A DNA stretch of 21,607 nt, from the NCBI GenBank assembly GCA_013361975.1, contig JABFXB010000076.1, forward strand, positions 1-21,607, given 5' to 3'. A program made the position numbers and the translations under genes. This DNA comes from Dermatophilaceae bacterium (lineage in GTDB: Bacteria > Actinomycetota > Actinomycetes > Actinomycetales > Dermatophilaceae). Within the stretch, counting starts at the first letter, position 1. Each line of letters starts with the position of its first letter. Of the stretch, positions 7,623 through 15,338 are shown piece after piece. The notes below the pieces were generated by a model. That model was not told the DNA's origin and did not search any database. It saw only the letters and a program-made list of their open reading frames with translations.

Positions 7623-7826
7623 GTGGGACCCATTCGCCGCAAGGCCGTCGTCGGCGCGCTCGTGATGGCGTATGCCGTCCTGCTCGCGTTCGGGCAGCGC
7701 CTCCTCGGCGGGTCGGCCGGGCTCGTGATCCTCGTGGCGAGCTTCGTCGTCGGCTTCGCCTGGCTGCTGCTGCTCGTGGCGCCCTGGGCGGCGCGTGGAC
7801 GGAGCGACCGCAGTCTGAACCGGTGA
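7623..7826 (+). CDS. Small two-TM membrane protein, function unknown
   Basis: This 67-residue protein starts at GTG 7623 and has a strong ribosome binding site (GAGGAGGAG) just upstream. After a basic start (GPIRRK) there are two hydrophobic segments (about 8-25 and 31-54), then a basic tail (AARGRSDRSLNR). The layout resembles small DUF485-like or YnfA-size membrane proteins, but I do not recognise a family. It is transcribed divergently from the metallophosphoesterase and converges on the proteasome activator gene. The strong ribosome binding site and clean hydrophobic pattern support a real gene; overlapping frames here lack both. Confidence 0.7.
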   Translation: MGPIRRKAVVGALVMAYAVLLAFGQRLLGGSAGLVILVASFVVGFAWLLLLVAPWAARGRSDRSLNR

Positions 7827-7921
7827 GCCTCGAGCACCGGCCCGGGCTGCGGGTGCGCACCGAGCGTGAGCGGTCCAGCTGGCTCTGACCGACCTGGCCG
7901 ACGGGCCACGTTCGGCAGGGC

Positions 7922-8566
7922 TCAGAGGTACTGGCCCGTCGGGCCGGCCTCGCCCGGGTGCTGCTCGGCGTGGGCGCCGGGCGGTGTGCCGTAGGACGAG
8001 CCAGGGCCGGGCGGCAGGGCGCGCATCTGCTGCAGCTGCTGCTGCGCCGCCATCTGCTGCGCCACCAGGGCGGTCTGGATGCCGTGGAAGAGGCCCTCGA
8101 GCCAGCCGACGAGCTGCGCCTGGGCGATGCGCAGCTCGGCGTCGCTCGGCTCCTCGCTGCGGAACGGCAGCGCGATGCGGTCGAGCTCCTCGACGAGCTC
8201 GGGCGCGAGACCGTCCTTGAGCTCCTCGAGCGAACGGTGGTGGATGTCGGCGAGGCGACGGCGCCCGGCCTCGTCGAGCGGGGCGTTGCGCACCTCCTCG
8301 AGCAGCTGCTTGATCATCGAGCCGATGCGCATCACCTTCGCCGGCTCCTCGACGAGGTCGGCCGGGTTGGTGCGCTCGCGCGGCTCGTCGCCGTCGGCGC
8401 GCTCGCGGCGGCGGTCGATGCCCTCGTCCTCGCCCGCGCGGTCGGTGAGCGGCGACGCGACGCCCATCCCGTCGGGCGTCACGACGACGATGCGCGGGTC
8501 GTCGCGCGTGGCTCCGTCGTCGGTGGGCTGTGCCTGGCGGCTCGCGTCGTCGCTCATGCGCTCCAT
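7922..8566 (-). CDS. bpa: Bacterial proteasome activator Bpa/PafE
   Basis: This 214-residue protein ends in GQYL (211-214), the C-terminal docking motif by which Bpa (PafE) rings bind the alpha-ring of the 20S proteasome and open its gate without ATP. The central part (about 75-180) is helical, with the MRIGSMIKQLLEEVR and EELDRIALPF stretches expected for the four-helix bundle. The N-terminal 70 residues and the Gln/Pro/Gly-rich region before the tail look disordered. In the cell it would deliver unfolded proteins to the proteasome, so prcBA should exist elsewhere in this genome. The start is uncertain: ATG 8564-8566 (used here) or ATG 8555-8557, three residues later. Neither has an ideal ribosome binding site. 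A hairpin lies directly upstream. Confidence 0.9.
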   Translation of the reverse strand: MERMSDDASRQAQPTDDGATRDDPRIVVVTPDGMGVASPLTDRAGEDEGIDRRRERADGDEPRERTNPADLVEEPAKVMRIGSMIKQLLEEVRNAPLDEAGRRRLADIHHRSLEELKDGLAPELVEELDRIALPFRSEEPSDAELRIAQAQLVGWLEGLFHGIQTALVAQQMAAQQQLQQMRALPPGPGSSYGTPPGAHAEQHPGEAGPTGQYL

Positions 8567-8570
8567 CCTG

Positions 8571-8607
8571 CCTCACGGACCGCGACGAGGGGTCGGGGCC
8601 CGTGAGG
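8571..8607 (-). other. Hairpin directly upstream of the proteasome activator start
   Basis: CCTCACG and CGTGAGG arms (7 bp, perfect) enclose a nested GACC/GGTC stem. The minus-strand structure ends 4 nt before the ATG and includes the AGG that could serve for ribosome binding. It lies between the upstream gene and this start, so it could be a terminator for the former or a translational control element. Confidence 0.35.
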
Positions 8608-8637
8608 CCCGGCGTGGAGTCAGACGTGGCGTGGACG

Positions 8638-9264
8638 TCAGACGTCTCGTGGCGCGCGGGCGCCTGCGGTGGCGAACCACGGGTGGTGCAGGTCGTGGTA
8701 GCGCACGTCACTCATGGCCTTGTCCATGTCGGCCATCTGCTCCATGACCTCGGGCGGCATGGCCTTCTTCTCGCCCTCGCGGGCCTCGGCCTCGGTGCGG
8801 AACGCCATCGTCTGGGTGAACCAGCCGTCCTTGTCGACCGCGATGGTGCCGCCGAGGATGTCGGGCCGTTCCGTGTGCAGCGTGTCCATCGGCATGTCGC
8901 GCATCATCCGGAACTTCTCCTGGTCGCTGATGCGGCCCTGGATCACCTGGACGAACTGTGCGTCGTCCGACCCGCCGTCGAGCATCATCGTCACGTCGTC
9001 GCAGTCGTGGAACGTGACGTCTCCGTCGAAGCACTTCTCGGTCTCGGCCCACCAGGCGCCCTGCTCCGGACGCTCGCTGTTGCGCATCGCCGACTCGCGG
9101 GAGTCGAAACGCACGACGCCGATGAACTCGTTGTCGTCGTCGATGCCGTAGGTGCCGCCGAGCCAGCCCTCGGCGCCCGGCTCGAGCTCGTCGCGCCAGG
9201 CGTCCATGCGGGCGTGGAGCCGGTCCGCGTCGTTGGTCTTGCCCTGAATCACTTGGATGAACAC
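8638..9264 (-). CDS. Duplicated dimeric alpha-beta-barrel-like protein
   Basis: This 208-residue protein is built from two homologous halves: FIQVIQGKTNDADRL near residue 2 and FVQVIQGRISDQEKF near residue 103. In each half an LGGT(Y/I) strand and a (V/A)FR(T/D)-type strand follow in the same order. The fold pattern matches the ABM/dimeric alpha-beta-barrel (ferredoxin-like) proteins, here as a tandem fusion that could form the barrel within one chain. No catalytic residues are evident and no function can be assigned. The GTG start (9262-9264) has GGGAGG 8 nt upstream. A promoter is visible at 9330-9358. Confidence 0.75.
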   Translation of the reverse strand: MFIQVIQGKTNDADRLHARMDAWRDELEPGAEGWLGGTYGIDDDNEFIGVVRFDSRESAMRNSERPEQGAWWAETEKCFDGDVTFHDCDDVTMMLDGGSDDAQFVQVIQGRISDQEKFRMMRDMPMDTLHTERPDILGGTIAVDKDGWFTQTMAFRTEAEAREGEKKAMPPEVMEQMADMDKAMSDVRYHDLHHPWFATAGARAPRDV

Positions 9265-9329
9265 TGCAGGTGCCTCCCGGAACTCGTCGGATGGGAGGGC
9301 CGCTTCGTGGTGAAGTGGTCCACCTGTCG

Positions 9330-9358
9330 ACGCTACTCCGGTGGGCCGGGGCCGTCAC
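9330..9358 (-). promoter_or_regulatory. Promoter candidate for the duplicated barrel-like protein
   Basis: On the minus strand GTGACG (9353-9358) and TAGCGT (9330-9335) are 17 nt apart, a good -35/-10 pair. The leader would be about 59 nt. AGTGGTCCACCT (9314-9325), a near-palindrome, lies over the predicted transcription start. Confidence 0.4.
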
Positions 9359-9428
9359 CGGGACGAGTCGGACACGGCCCGGATCGTCCGCGGGACAAGG
9401 CCGCCCGGGAGGTGTGGCCGTCAGGCGC

Positions 9429-10412
9429 TCACTGGCCGGTGGTCAGCAGGATCTTGCCGATGTGGCTCGAGGCCTCCATCTCGCGGTGGGCGTCGGCGGC
9501 GCGCTCGAGCGGGTGCCGCGAGTGGATGATGGGGCGCACGTCGCCCGACTCGACGAGCGGCCACACGTGCTCGCGCACGGCCGCCACGATCGCGGCCTTC
9601 TCGGTGGCGGGTCGCGACCGGAGGGACGTCGCGATGACGGCGCCGCGCTTGGCGAGGAGCATCCCCATGTCGAGCTCGCCGCGACGGCCGCCCATGAGGC
9701 CGATCGTGACGAGCCTGCCGTTCGTGGCGAGCACCTCGACGTTGCGGCCGAGGTACTTGGCGCCCATGTTGTCGAGGATGACGTCCGCGCCGTGCCCCTT
9801 CGTCAGCTCGCGCACGCGCTCGACGAAGTCCTCCTCCTTGTAGTCGACGAGGATCTCGGCGCCGAGCTCGCGGCACGCGTCGAGCTTCTCCCGGCTGCCC
9901 GCGGTCACGGCGACGTGCGCGCCGACGGCCTTGGCCAGCTGGATCGCCATCGTGCCGATGCCCGAGCTGCCGCCGTGGACGAGCAGCACCTGGCCCGGCT
10001 GGATGTTGGCGACGAGGAAGACGTTGGACCACACCGTGGCCGCCACCTCGGGCAGACCCGCGGCGTCGACGAGATCGACCCCTCGGGGGACCGGCAGCAC
10101 CTGCTCGGCCGGCACGACGACCTTCTCGGCGTAGCCGCCACCCTCGAGGAGGGCGCACACCTCGTCGCCGACCTGCCACTGCTCGACGCCGTCGCCCACC
10201 GCGGCGATGCGGCCGCTCACCTCGAGCCCGGGGTAGTCCGAGGCACCGGGCGGCGGTGGGTAGTGCCCGAGGCGCTGCATGACGTCGGCGCGGTTGACGC
10301 CCGCCGCCGCGACGTCGACGAGCACCTGGCCGGGGCCGGCCTCGGGGTCGGGCACCTCGGCGAGGACGAGGCTGTCGGCGTCTCCGGGCTCGGGGATCGT
10401 GATGGCGCGCAT
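9429..10412 (-). CDS. NAD(P)H:quinone oxidoreductase, zinc-independent MDR family
   Basis: This 327-residue medium-chain dehydrogenase/reductase resembles PIG3/QOR enzymes: MRAITIPEPGDADSL start, AGVNRADVMQRLGHYPPPPG (37-56) for substrate and quinone contact, PGLEVSGRIAAVGDGV (61-76), and the NAD(P) loop VHGGSSGIGTMAIQLAK (145-161). The structural and catalytic zinc cysteines of alcohol dehydrogenases are absent, as expected for quinone oxidoreductases. It would reduce quinones or enones with NADPH in the cytoplasm. The ATG start is 9 nt after the stop of the S51 peptidase gene, so the two are almost certainly cotranscribed from the promoter at 11140. No functional link between them is obvious. 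Confidence 0.88.
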   Translation of the reverse strand: MRAITIPEPGDADSLVLAEVPDPEAGPGQVLVDVAAAGVNRADVMQRLGHYPPPPGASDYPGLEVSGRIAAVGDGVEQWQVGDEVCALLEGGGYAEKVVVPAEQVLPVPRGVDLVDAAGLPEVAATVWSNVFLVANIQPGQVLLVHGGSSGIGTMAIQLAKAVGAHVAVTAGSREKLDACRELGAEILVDYKEEDFVERVRELTKGHGADVILDNMGAKYLGRNVEVLATNGRLVTIGLMGGRRGELDMGMLLAKRGAVIATSLRSRPATEKAAIVAAVREHVWPLVESGDVRPIIHSRHPLERAADAHREMEASSHIGKILLTTGQ

Positions 10413-10421
10413 GGCCCGAGC

Positions 10422-11132
10422 CTATTGAACCGATGCGCGGCGCCGCACCGCGACCACCCCGCCCGGCGCGGCCTCGACCTCCCACACGTGCCCGGCACCA
10501 CGCACGACCCCCGCCGGCCCGAGGACCGTGTCCTCGTCGACCGCGACACCGTGCGGCGCGAGACCATCCTGCACCGCGGCGACCAGTCGCGACAGGTTGC
10601 CCCACTGCGCCGCGTGCACGTCGACCGCACCTTCGACCAGGCCGATGCCCTCGACCACGGTCAGGGGGTCGAGGTCCTCGTTGCTCTCGTCGGGGCAGAC
10701 GGGGCGGCCGTCGACGCGCCATCCGCCGATGACGGCATGGGTGCCCGCGATGGCAGCGCCTGCGGAGAAGCCGGCATACGGCATACCTGCGTGGACCCGC
10801 GCACGGATCTCGGCGTAGGCGGACGACAACGACGCGTGGTAGCCGGGCGTCGGGCCGCCGCCGACGAAGAGTCCGTCGACGCCCTCGAGGGCGGACGGGT
10901 CGAACGCGGACCCCTCGGCCACCCGGTCGACGACGAGCTCGTGGCCCCCGACGAGGCCGAGCGTGCGGAGGTAGCGCTCGTGGTACTCGAGCGAGTCGGG
11001 ATCGGTGCCCAGCACCACGAGCAGGATGCGGGGCGGGCCGCCGGCCCGGCGGGCGGCCGCGTCGACGAAGCCGCCGTAGAGCTCATGTGCGCGCGCGTCG
11101 TCCCACCCGCCGCCGACGAGGAAGAGGTCCAT
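10422..11132 (-). CDS. S51-family peptidase (peptidase E-like)
   Basis: This 236-residue protein has a class I glutamine-amidotransferase-like fold. LFVGGGPTPGY (88-98) and the nucleophile elbow YAGFSAGAAIAG (119-130, Ser123) identify the S51 group, which contains aspartyl dipeptidase (PepE) and cyanophycinase. The likely activity is cleavage of a small peptide or isopeptide; the substrate is not determined. I chose ATG 11130-11132 because TAGGGT lies 7 nt upstream, the leaderless geometry used by other genes here. A GTG 9 bp further upstream overlaps that -10 box and is therefore unlikely. It heads a two-gene unit with the quinone oxidoreductase, 26 bp after the IclR regulator gene. Confidence 0.85.
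   Translation of the reverse strand: MDLFLVGGGWDDARAHELYGGFVDAAARRAGGPPRILLVVLGTDPDSLEYHERYLRTLGLVGGHELVVDRVAEGSAFDPSALEGVDGLFVGGGPTPGYHASLSSAYAEIRARVHAGMPYAGFSAGAAIAGTHAVIGGWRVDGRPVCPDESNEDLDPLTVVEGIGLVEGAVDVHAAQWGNLSRLVAAVQDGLAPHGVAVDEDTVLGPAGVVRGAGHVWEVEAAPGGVVAVRRRASVQ
10772..10786. repeat. Overlapping pair of the over-represented octamer CGGCATAC
   Basis: Two copies share one base here (10772-10779 and 10779-10786). Single copies on the plus strand begin at 712, 6313, 13396, 16936 and 19051. Copies in the complementary orientation (GTATGCCG) begin at 1276, 7670, 12412, 16696 and 17415. All lie in coding sequence, in all reading frames. From base composition under one copy would be expected in the window. 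Confidence 0.7.
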
Positions 11133-11139
11133 GGCGGCC

Positions 11140-11145
11140 ACCCTA
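11140..11145 (-). promoter_or_regulatory. Leaderless -10 box (TAGGGT) of the S51 peptidase unit
   Basis: TAGGGT on the minus strand lies 7 nt before the ATG at 11132. CCGACG (11163-11168), 17 nt upstream, may be the -35 and lies across the regulator gene's last codon and stop. This also settles the start codon. Confidence 0.45.
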
Positions 11146-11158
11146 GGAGACGGCCGGG

Positions 11159-11938
11159 TCAGCGTCGGGCGGTTGCCGTGCTGGGGCTGAGCCTGCGGCC
11201 GATGTCCTCGGCGGCGACACGGGCGCGGGCCACGAGGTCGCCGACGTGGTCCGACGAGGCGTCGGCGGTCCGCAGGGTCAGGGCGATCGCGGCCAGCGGC
11301 CGGCCTCCGCGGTCGAGCACCGGGACGGCGACCGACGAGAGGTCGGGTGTGACCGTGCCCTCCTCGCGCGCGTGCCCGTCGGTGCGGGTGCGGGCGAGGA
11401 GGCTGCGCAGCTCGGCGAGCGACCGTGGCCCGCCACCGCCGCTGCGCTGCACGAACGACGCGCGGTCGGGGTAGAGCGCGCGCACCTGGGTCGCCGGCAG
11501 GGCCGACAGCATCGCGAGCCCGCTCGCCGTGAGGTGGGCGGGCAGGCGTACGCCGACGTCCGTCACGAGCATCGGCTGGCCCGGGGCGCGCTCCTCGAGC
11601 AGGTAGATGACGTCACGCCCGTCGAGCGTCGCGAAGTGGGCGTTGCGCCCGCACTGGTCGACGAGCCGCCGCATCGTTGCGCGGGCCACGCGCGCCAACG
11701 GCGCCTGTCGCTGGTAGGCCGACCCGAGCTCGTAGGCCGCCTGGCCGAGGCCGAAGCGCCGCTCCTCCACGTAGTGGGTGACGTAGCCGCGTCCGTGCAG
11801 CACCTTGAGCAGGTGGTAGACCGAGCTGCGGGGGAGGCCGAGGTCGCGCGCGATGGAGGCCGCAGGCAGCGGCTCGGCGTGGCGCGAGAGGTGCTCGAGG
11901 ACGTCGAGCGCGTTCGCGGCGGCCGGCGCGTTGGACAC
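11159..11938 (-). CDS. hutR: IclR-family regulator of histidine utilisation (probable HutR)
   Basis: This 259-residue protein has an N-terminal winged helix-turn-helix (about 8-60: SIARDLGLPRSSVYHLLKVLHGRGYV) and a C-terminal IclR effector-binding domain (LTASGLAMLSAL, SSVAVPVLDRGGRPLAAIALT). It is transcribed divergently from hutH across 99 bp that hold a perfect 16-bp inverted repeat, the usual arrangement for an autoregulated local repressor or activator. IclR-type HutR regulators control hut genes in Corynebacterium; GntR-type HutC does so in proteobacteria. The effector would be histidine or urocanate. The GTG start (11936-11938) has AGGAGG 6 nt upstream; the longer frame read through from the other side is an antisense artefact. 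Regulator identity is confident; the target is inferred from context. Confidence 0.88.
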   Translation of the reverse strand: MSNAPAAANALDVLEHLSRHAEPLPAASIARDLGLPRSSVYHLLKVLHGRGYVTHYVEERRFGLGQAAYELGSAYQRQAPLARVARATMRRLVDQCGRNAHFATLDGRDVIYLLEERAPGQPMLVTDVGVRLPAHLTASGLAMLSALPATQVRALYPDRASFVQRSGGGGPRSLAELRSLLARTRTDGHAREEGTVTPDLSSVAVPVLDRGGRPLAAIALTLRTADASSDHVGDLVARARVAAEDIGRRLSPSTATARR

Positions 11939-11966
11939 GTGGCACCTCCTGTCCGCGATCCCCGTC

Positions 11967-11982
11967 GTCTCGCATCCGAGAC
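11967..11982. promoter_or_regulatory. HutR operator in the hutR-hutH intergenic region
   Basis: GTCTCG-CATC-CGAGAC is a perfect inverted repeat. Its inner 14 bp TCTCGCATCCGAGA agree at 9 positions, including TCT, the central AT and the terminal AGA, with the motif I recall for Corynebacterium HutR (TCTGwwATwCCAGA). The adjacent palindrome ACAATTGT (11981-11988) may be part of the site or of a promoter. It is 28 bp upstream of the regulator start and 55 bp upstream of hutH. No equally good copy was seen upstream of the second hut block. Confidence 0.6.
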
Positions 11983-12037
11983 AATTGTGCGCCTGCGCGG
12001 CCCGCGGCGCCAGTGCGTCGGCGGTTCTATGGGAGCC

Positions 12038-13588
12038 ATGAACGAATGCCCCACCGTCACCGTCGGCACCGGCCCACTCAGCGTCGACGACGTCGTCGCG
12101 GTCGCCCGTCACGGCGCCCGCGTCGAGCTGTCCGCCGAGGCCGAAGCCGAGATCGCCCGCAGCCGTGAGGTCGTCGAGGCCCTGGCCAACGACACGGTGG
12201 CGCACTACGGCGTCTCCACCGGCTTCGGCGCCCTCGCGACCCGGCACATCCCGACCCCGCTGCGCGCCCAGCTGCAGCGCTCGCTCGTGCGCTCGCACGC
12301 CGCCGGCACCGGCCCCGAGGTCGAGCGCGAGGTCGTGCGCGCCCTCATGCTCCTGCGCCTCTCGACGCTCGCGACCGGGCGCACCGGCGTCCGCCTCGAG
12401 ACCGCGAGGGCGTATGCCGCCGTGCTGAGTGCCGGCATCACCCCGGTCGTGCACGAGTTCGGCTCGCTCGGCTGCTCGGGCGACCTCGCGCCGCTGTCGC
12501 ACTGTGCGCTCGCCGTCCTGGGAGAGGGCCCCGTGCGGCTCGAGGACGGCACCGTCACCGACGCCGCAACCGCCCTGCGCGACAACGGGATCGAGCCGAT
12601 CGTGCTCGCCGAGAAGGAGGGCCTGGCCCTCATCAACGGCACCGACGGCATGCTCGGCATGCTCGTGCTCGCCATCCACGACCTGCGCCACCTGCTCAAG
12701 GTCGCCGACGTCTCGGCCGCGATGAGCGTCGAGGGCCTGCTCGGCACCGACGACGTCTTCGCGCCCGACCTGCACGCCCTGCGTCCGCAGCCCGGCCAGG
12801 GCGCATCGGCCGCGAACATCCGTGCCGTCATGGCGAACTCGCCGATCCGCGAGTCGCACCGCACCGAGGAGTGCACCCGCGTCCAGGACGCCTACTCGCT
12901 GCGCTGCGCGCCCCAGGTGCACGGCGGTGCCCGCGACACGGTCGAGCACGCCGCCCGGGTCGCCGCCGCCGAGCTCGCCTCGGCCGTCGACAACCCGGTC
13001 GTCACGCCCGACGGCCGCGTCGAGTCCAACGGCAACTTCCACGGCGCCCCCGTCGCCTACGTGCTCGACTTCCTCGCGATCGTCGTGGCCGACGTCGCCT
13101 CGATGGCCGAACGCCGCACCGACCGGTTCCTCGACCAGGCCCGCAACCACGGCCTGCCGCCGTTCCTCGCAGACGACCCCGGCGTCGACTCCGGCCTGAT
13201 GATCGCCCAGTACACGCAGGCCGCGATGGTCTCGGAGCTCAAGCGCCTCGCCGTCCCGGCGTCCGTCGACTCGATCCCGAGCTCGGCGATGCAAGAGGAC
13301 CACGTGTCGATGGGCTGGTCGGGCGCTCGCAAGCTGCGGCGGGCCGTCGACGCCCTGGGCAGGGTGCTCGCCATCGAGCTGCTCACGGCAGCACGCGGCA
13401 TACGGCTGCGGGCGCCCCTCGAGCCCGGCGCCGCGGCTGCGGCCGTCATCGCGGCCCTCGACGGGCACACGAACGCGACCCCCGGACCCGACCGGTTCCT
13501 CGCCCCCGACATCGAAGGCGCCCACGCGGCCGTCGTCGCCGGCGACGTCGTCGCCGCCGCCGAGTCCGCCACCGGCCCCCTCAACTGA
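12038..13588 (+). CDS. hutH: Histidine ammonia-lyase
   Basis: This 516-residue enzyme converts L-histidine to urocanate and ammonia, the first step of the pathway. The family signature surrounds the prosthetic-group site: FGSLGCSGDLAPLSH, with the triad Cys146-Ser147-Gly148 where the classic MIO-forming triad is Ala-Ser-Gly. YGVSTGFGAL (55-64) holds the catalytic Tyr, and LINGTDGMLG and QDAYSLRCAPQVHG are present as in other histidases. ATG 12038 is used; an in-frame ATG at 12029 is possible. GGGAG lies only 2 nt before the chosen start, so initiation is not settled. It is followed after 31 nt by hutU and forms an operon with it. Product assignment is very secure; the Cys in the triad is discussed as a finding. 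Confidence 0.95.
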   Translation: MNECPTVTVGTGPLSVDDVVAVARHGARVELSAEAEAEIARSREVVEALANDTVAHYGVSTGFGALATRHIPTPLRAQLQRSLVRSHAAGTGPEVEREVVRALMLLRLSTLATGRTGVRLETARAYAAVLSAGITPVVHEFGSLGCSGDLAPLSHCALAVLGEGPVRLEDGTVTDAATALRDNGIEPIVLAEKEGLALINGTDGMLGMLVLAIHDLRHLLKVADVSAAMSVEGLLGTDDVFAPDLHALRPQPGQGASAANIRAVMANSPIRESHRTEECTRVQDAYSLRCAPQVHGGARDTVEHAARVAAAELASAVDNPVVTPDGRVESNGNFHGAPVAYVLDFLAIVVADVASMAERRTDRFLDQARNHGLPPFLADDPGVDSGLMIAQYTQAAMVSELKRLAVPASVDSIPSSAMQEDHVSMGWSGARKLRRAVDALGRVLAIELLTAARGIRLRAPLEPGAAAAAVIAALDGHTNATPGPDRFLAPDIEGAHAAVVAGDVVAAAESATGPLN

Positions 13589-13619
13589 CCTCGAACCCTT
13601 CACCCACAAGGAGATCCCC

Positions 13620-15275
13620 ATGGAAGGTGCACGTCCCGTCCGCGCGGCACGCGGCACGCAGCTGACCGCGCAGTCGTGGGCCACCGAGGCCCCCCTGCGG
13701 ATGCTCATGAACAACCTCGACCCCGAGGTCGCCGAGCGCCCCGACGACCTCGTCGTCTACGGCGGCACCGGCCGGGCCGCGCGTGACTGGAAGTCGTTCG
13801 ACGCCATGGTGCGCACCCTGACGACGCTCAAGCAGGACGAGACGATGCTCGTCCAGAGCGGCCGCCCGGTCGGCGTCATGCAGACCCACGAGTGGGCGCC
13901 ACGCGTGCTCATCGCCAACTCCAACCTCGTCGGCGACTGGGCCACCTGGCCCGAGTTCCGCCGCCTCGAGCACCTCGGCCTCACGATGTACGGCCAGATG
14001 ACGGCCGGGTCGTGGATCTACATCGGCACGCAGGGCATCGTCCAGGGCACCTACGAGACCTTCGCCGCGGTCGCCGAGAAGCGCTTCGGCGGCACCCTCG
14101 CCGGCACCCTGACCCTCACCGGCGGCTGCGGCGGCATGGGCGGCGCGCAGCCGCTCGCCGTCACCCTCAACGACGGCGCCTGCCTCATCGTCGACGTCGA
14201 CCCGGCCCGCCTGCACCGTCGCGTCGAGCACCGTTACCTCGACGAGGTCGCCGACGACCTCGACGACGCCATCGAGAAGGCGCTCGCCGCCAAGCGCGAG
14301 CGTCGCGGCTGGTCGGTCGGCGTCGTGGGCAACGCGGCCGAGGTCTTTCCCGAGCTGCTGCGCCGCGGCGTCGAGATCGACATCGTCACCGACCAGACCT
14401 CCGCCCACGACCCGCTCAGCTACCTGCCCGAGGGCGTCGCGCTCGAGGACTGGGCCGAGTACGCCGAGAAGAAGCCCGAGGACTTCACCGACCGCGCCCG
14501 CGCGTCGATGGCCAAGCACGTCAAGGCGATGGTCGAGTTCCAGGACGCCGGCGCCGAGGTCTTCGACTACGGCAACTCGATCCGCGACGAGGCCCGCCAG
14601 GGCGGCTACGACCGCGCCTTCGAGTTCCCCGGCTTCGTCCCGGCCTACATCCGCCCGCTCTTCTGCGAGGGCAAGGGCCCGTTCCGCTGGGCCGCGCTCT
14701 CGGGCGACCCGAAGGACATCGCCGCGACCGACAAGGCCGTGCTCGACCTCTTCCCCGACAACGACCGCCTGCACAAGTGGATCCGTGGTGCGCAGGAGCG
14801 GATCGCGTTCCAGGGCCTGCCCGCCCGCATCTGCTGGCTCGGCTACGGAGAGCGTGACAAGGCCGGCCTCGCCTTCAACGAGCTCGTGCGCACCGGTGAG
14901 GTCAGCGCGCCGATCGTCATCGGCCGCGACCACCTCGACTCGGGCTCCGTCGCCAGCCCCTACCGCGAGACCGAGGCCATGGCCGACGGCTCCGACGCCA
15001 TCGCCGACTGGCCCCTGCTCAACGCCCTCGTCAACACCTCGAGCGGCGCGAGCTGGGTGTCGATCCACCACGGCGGCGGCGTCGGCATCGGCCGCAGCCT
15101 GCACGCCGGCCAGGTCTCCCTCGCCGACGGCACCGACCTCGCCGCGCAGAAGCTCGCCCGGGTGCTCACCAACGACCCCGGCATGGGCGTCATCCGGCAC
15201 GTCGACGCCGGCTACGACCTCGCCGACAAGGTCGCGCACGAGCGGGGCGTCCGCATCCCGATGCAGGAGGGCTGA
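13620..15275 (+). CDS. hutU: Urocanate hydratase
   Basis: This 551-residue protein is of the usual length for urocanase. It adds water to urocanate to give 4-imidazolone-5-propionate, using tightly bound NAD+ as an electrophile. Visible signatures are YGGTGRAARDW (47-57), WIYIGTQGIVQGTYET, the glycine-rich GGCGGMGGAQPLA of the NAD-binding domain, and FCEGKGPFRWAALSGDP. The C-terminal region SIHHGGGVGIGRSLHAG is also typical. ATG 13620 has AAGGAG 6 nt upstream. It is the second gene of the hutHU operon. A long imperfect hairpin and repeats follow the stop and probably end transcription, so the remaining hut genes need their own promoter. Confidence 0.96.
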   Translation: MEGARPVRAARGTQLTAQSWATEAPLRMLMNNLDPEVAERPDDLVVYGGTGRAARDWKSFDAMVRTLTTLKQDETMLVQSGRPVGVMQTHEWAPRVLIANSNLVGDWATWPEFRRLEHLGLTMYGQMTAGSWIYIGTQGIVQGTYETFAAVAEKRFGGTLAGTLTLTGGCGGMGGAQPLAVTLNDGACLIVDVDPARLHRRVEHRYLDEVADDLDDAIEKALAAKRERRGWSVGVVGNAAEVFPELLRRGVEIDIVTDQTSAHDPLSYLPEGVALEDWAEYAEKKPEDFTDRARASMAKHVKAMVEFQDAGAEVFDYGNSIRDEARQGGYDRAFEFPGFVPAYIRPLFCEGKGPFRWAALSGDPKDIAATDKAVLDLFPDNDRLHKWIRGAQERIAFQGLPARICWLGYGERDKAGLAFNELVRTGEVSAPIVIGRDHLDSGSVASPYRETEAMADGSDAIADWPLLNALVNTSSGASWVSIHHGGGVGIGRSLHAGQVSLADGTDLAAQKLARVLTNDPGMGVIRHVDAGYDLADKVAHERGVRIPMQEG

Positions 15276-15286
15276 TCACCCCCACA

Positions 15287-15338
15287 GTCGAGTGCGCAGT
15301 TCCCGACGCAGGCCCGCGTCGGGAAGTGGGCACTCGAC
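15287..15338. terminator. Long imperfect hairpin after hutU, probable bidirectional terminator
   Basis: Two 23-nt arms (15287-15309 and 15316-15338) pair with two mismatches around a 6-nt loop (AGGCCC). It sits between the convergent ends of hutU and the YbaK gene, so it would stop transcription from both sides. The right arm is itself the first copy of the 32-bp repeats. Confidence 0.6.

Noticed and set aside
7897..7916. GCCGA/TCGGC hairpin between the small membrane protein and Bpa genes
   Set aside because: Five-bp stem, 10-nt loop, no U-run; too weak to call a terminator.
8618..8646. Direct repeat GTCAGACGT at the end of the duplicated barrel-like gene
   Set aside because: Two short copies only, one overlapping the stop region; no further structure.
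9270..11474. Plus-strand 734-codon frame opposite the quinone oxidoreductase and S51 peptidase
   Set aside because: Low-complexity Arg/Gly/Ala/Val translation with no family signature; both minus-strand genes beneath it are clearly conserved.
11159..13714. Very long minus-strand open frame (851 codons) opposite hutH
   Set aside because: GC-rich codon usage leaves the antisense frame open. Only its last 259 codons, with a ribosome binding site and IclR motifs, are real; the part opposite hutH has no recognisable domain.
13581..15239. Minus-strand frame opposite hutU
   Set aside because: Antisense shadow of urocanase with no start signal or domain.
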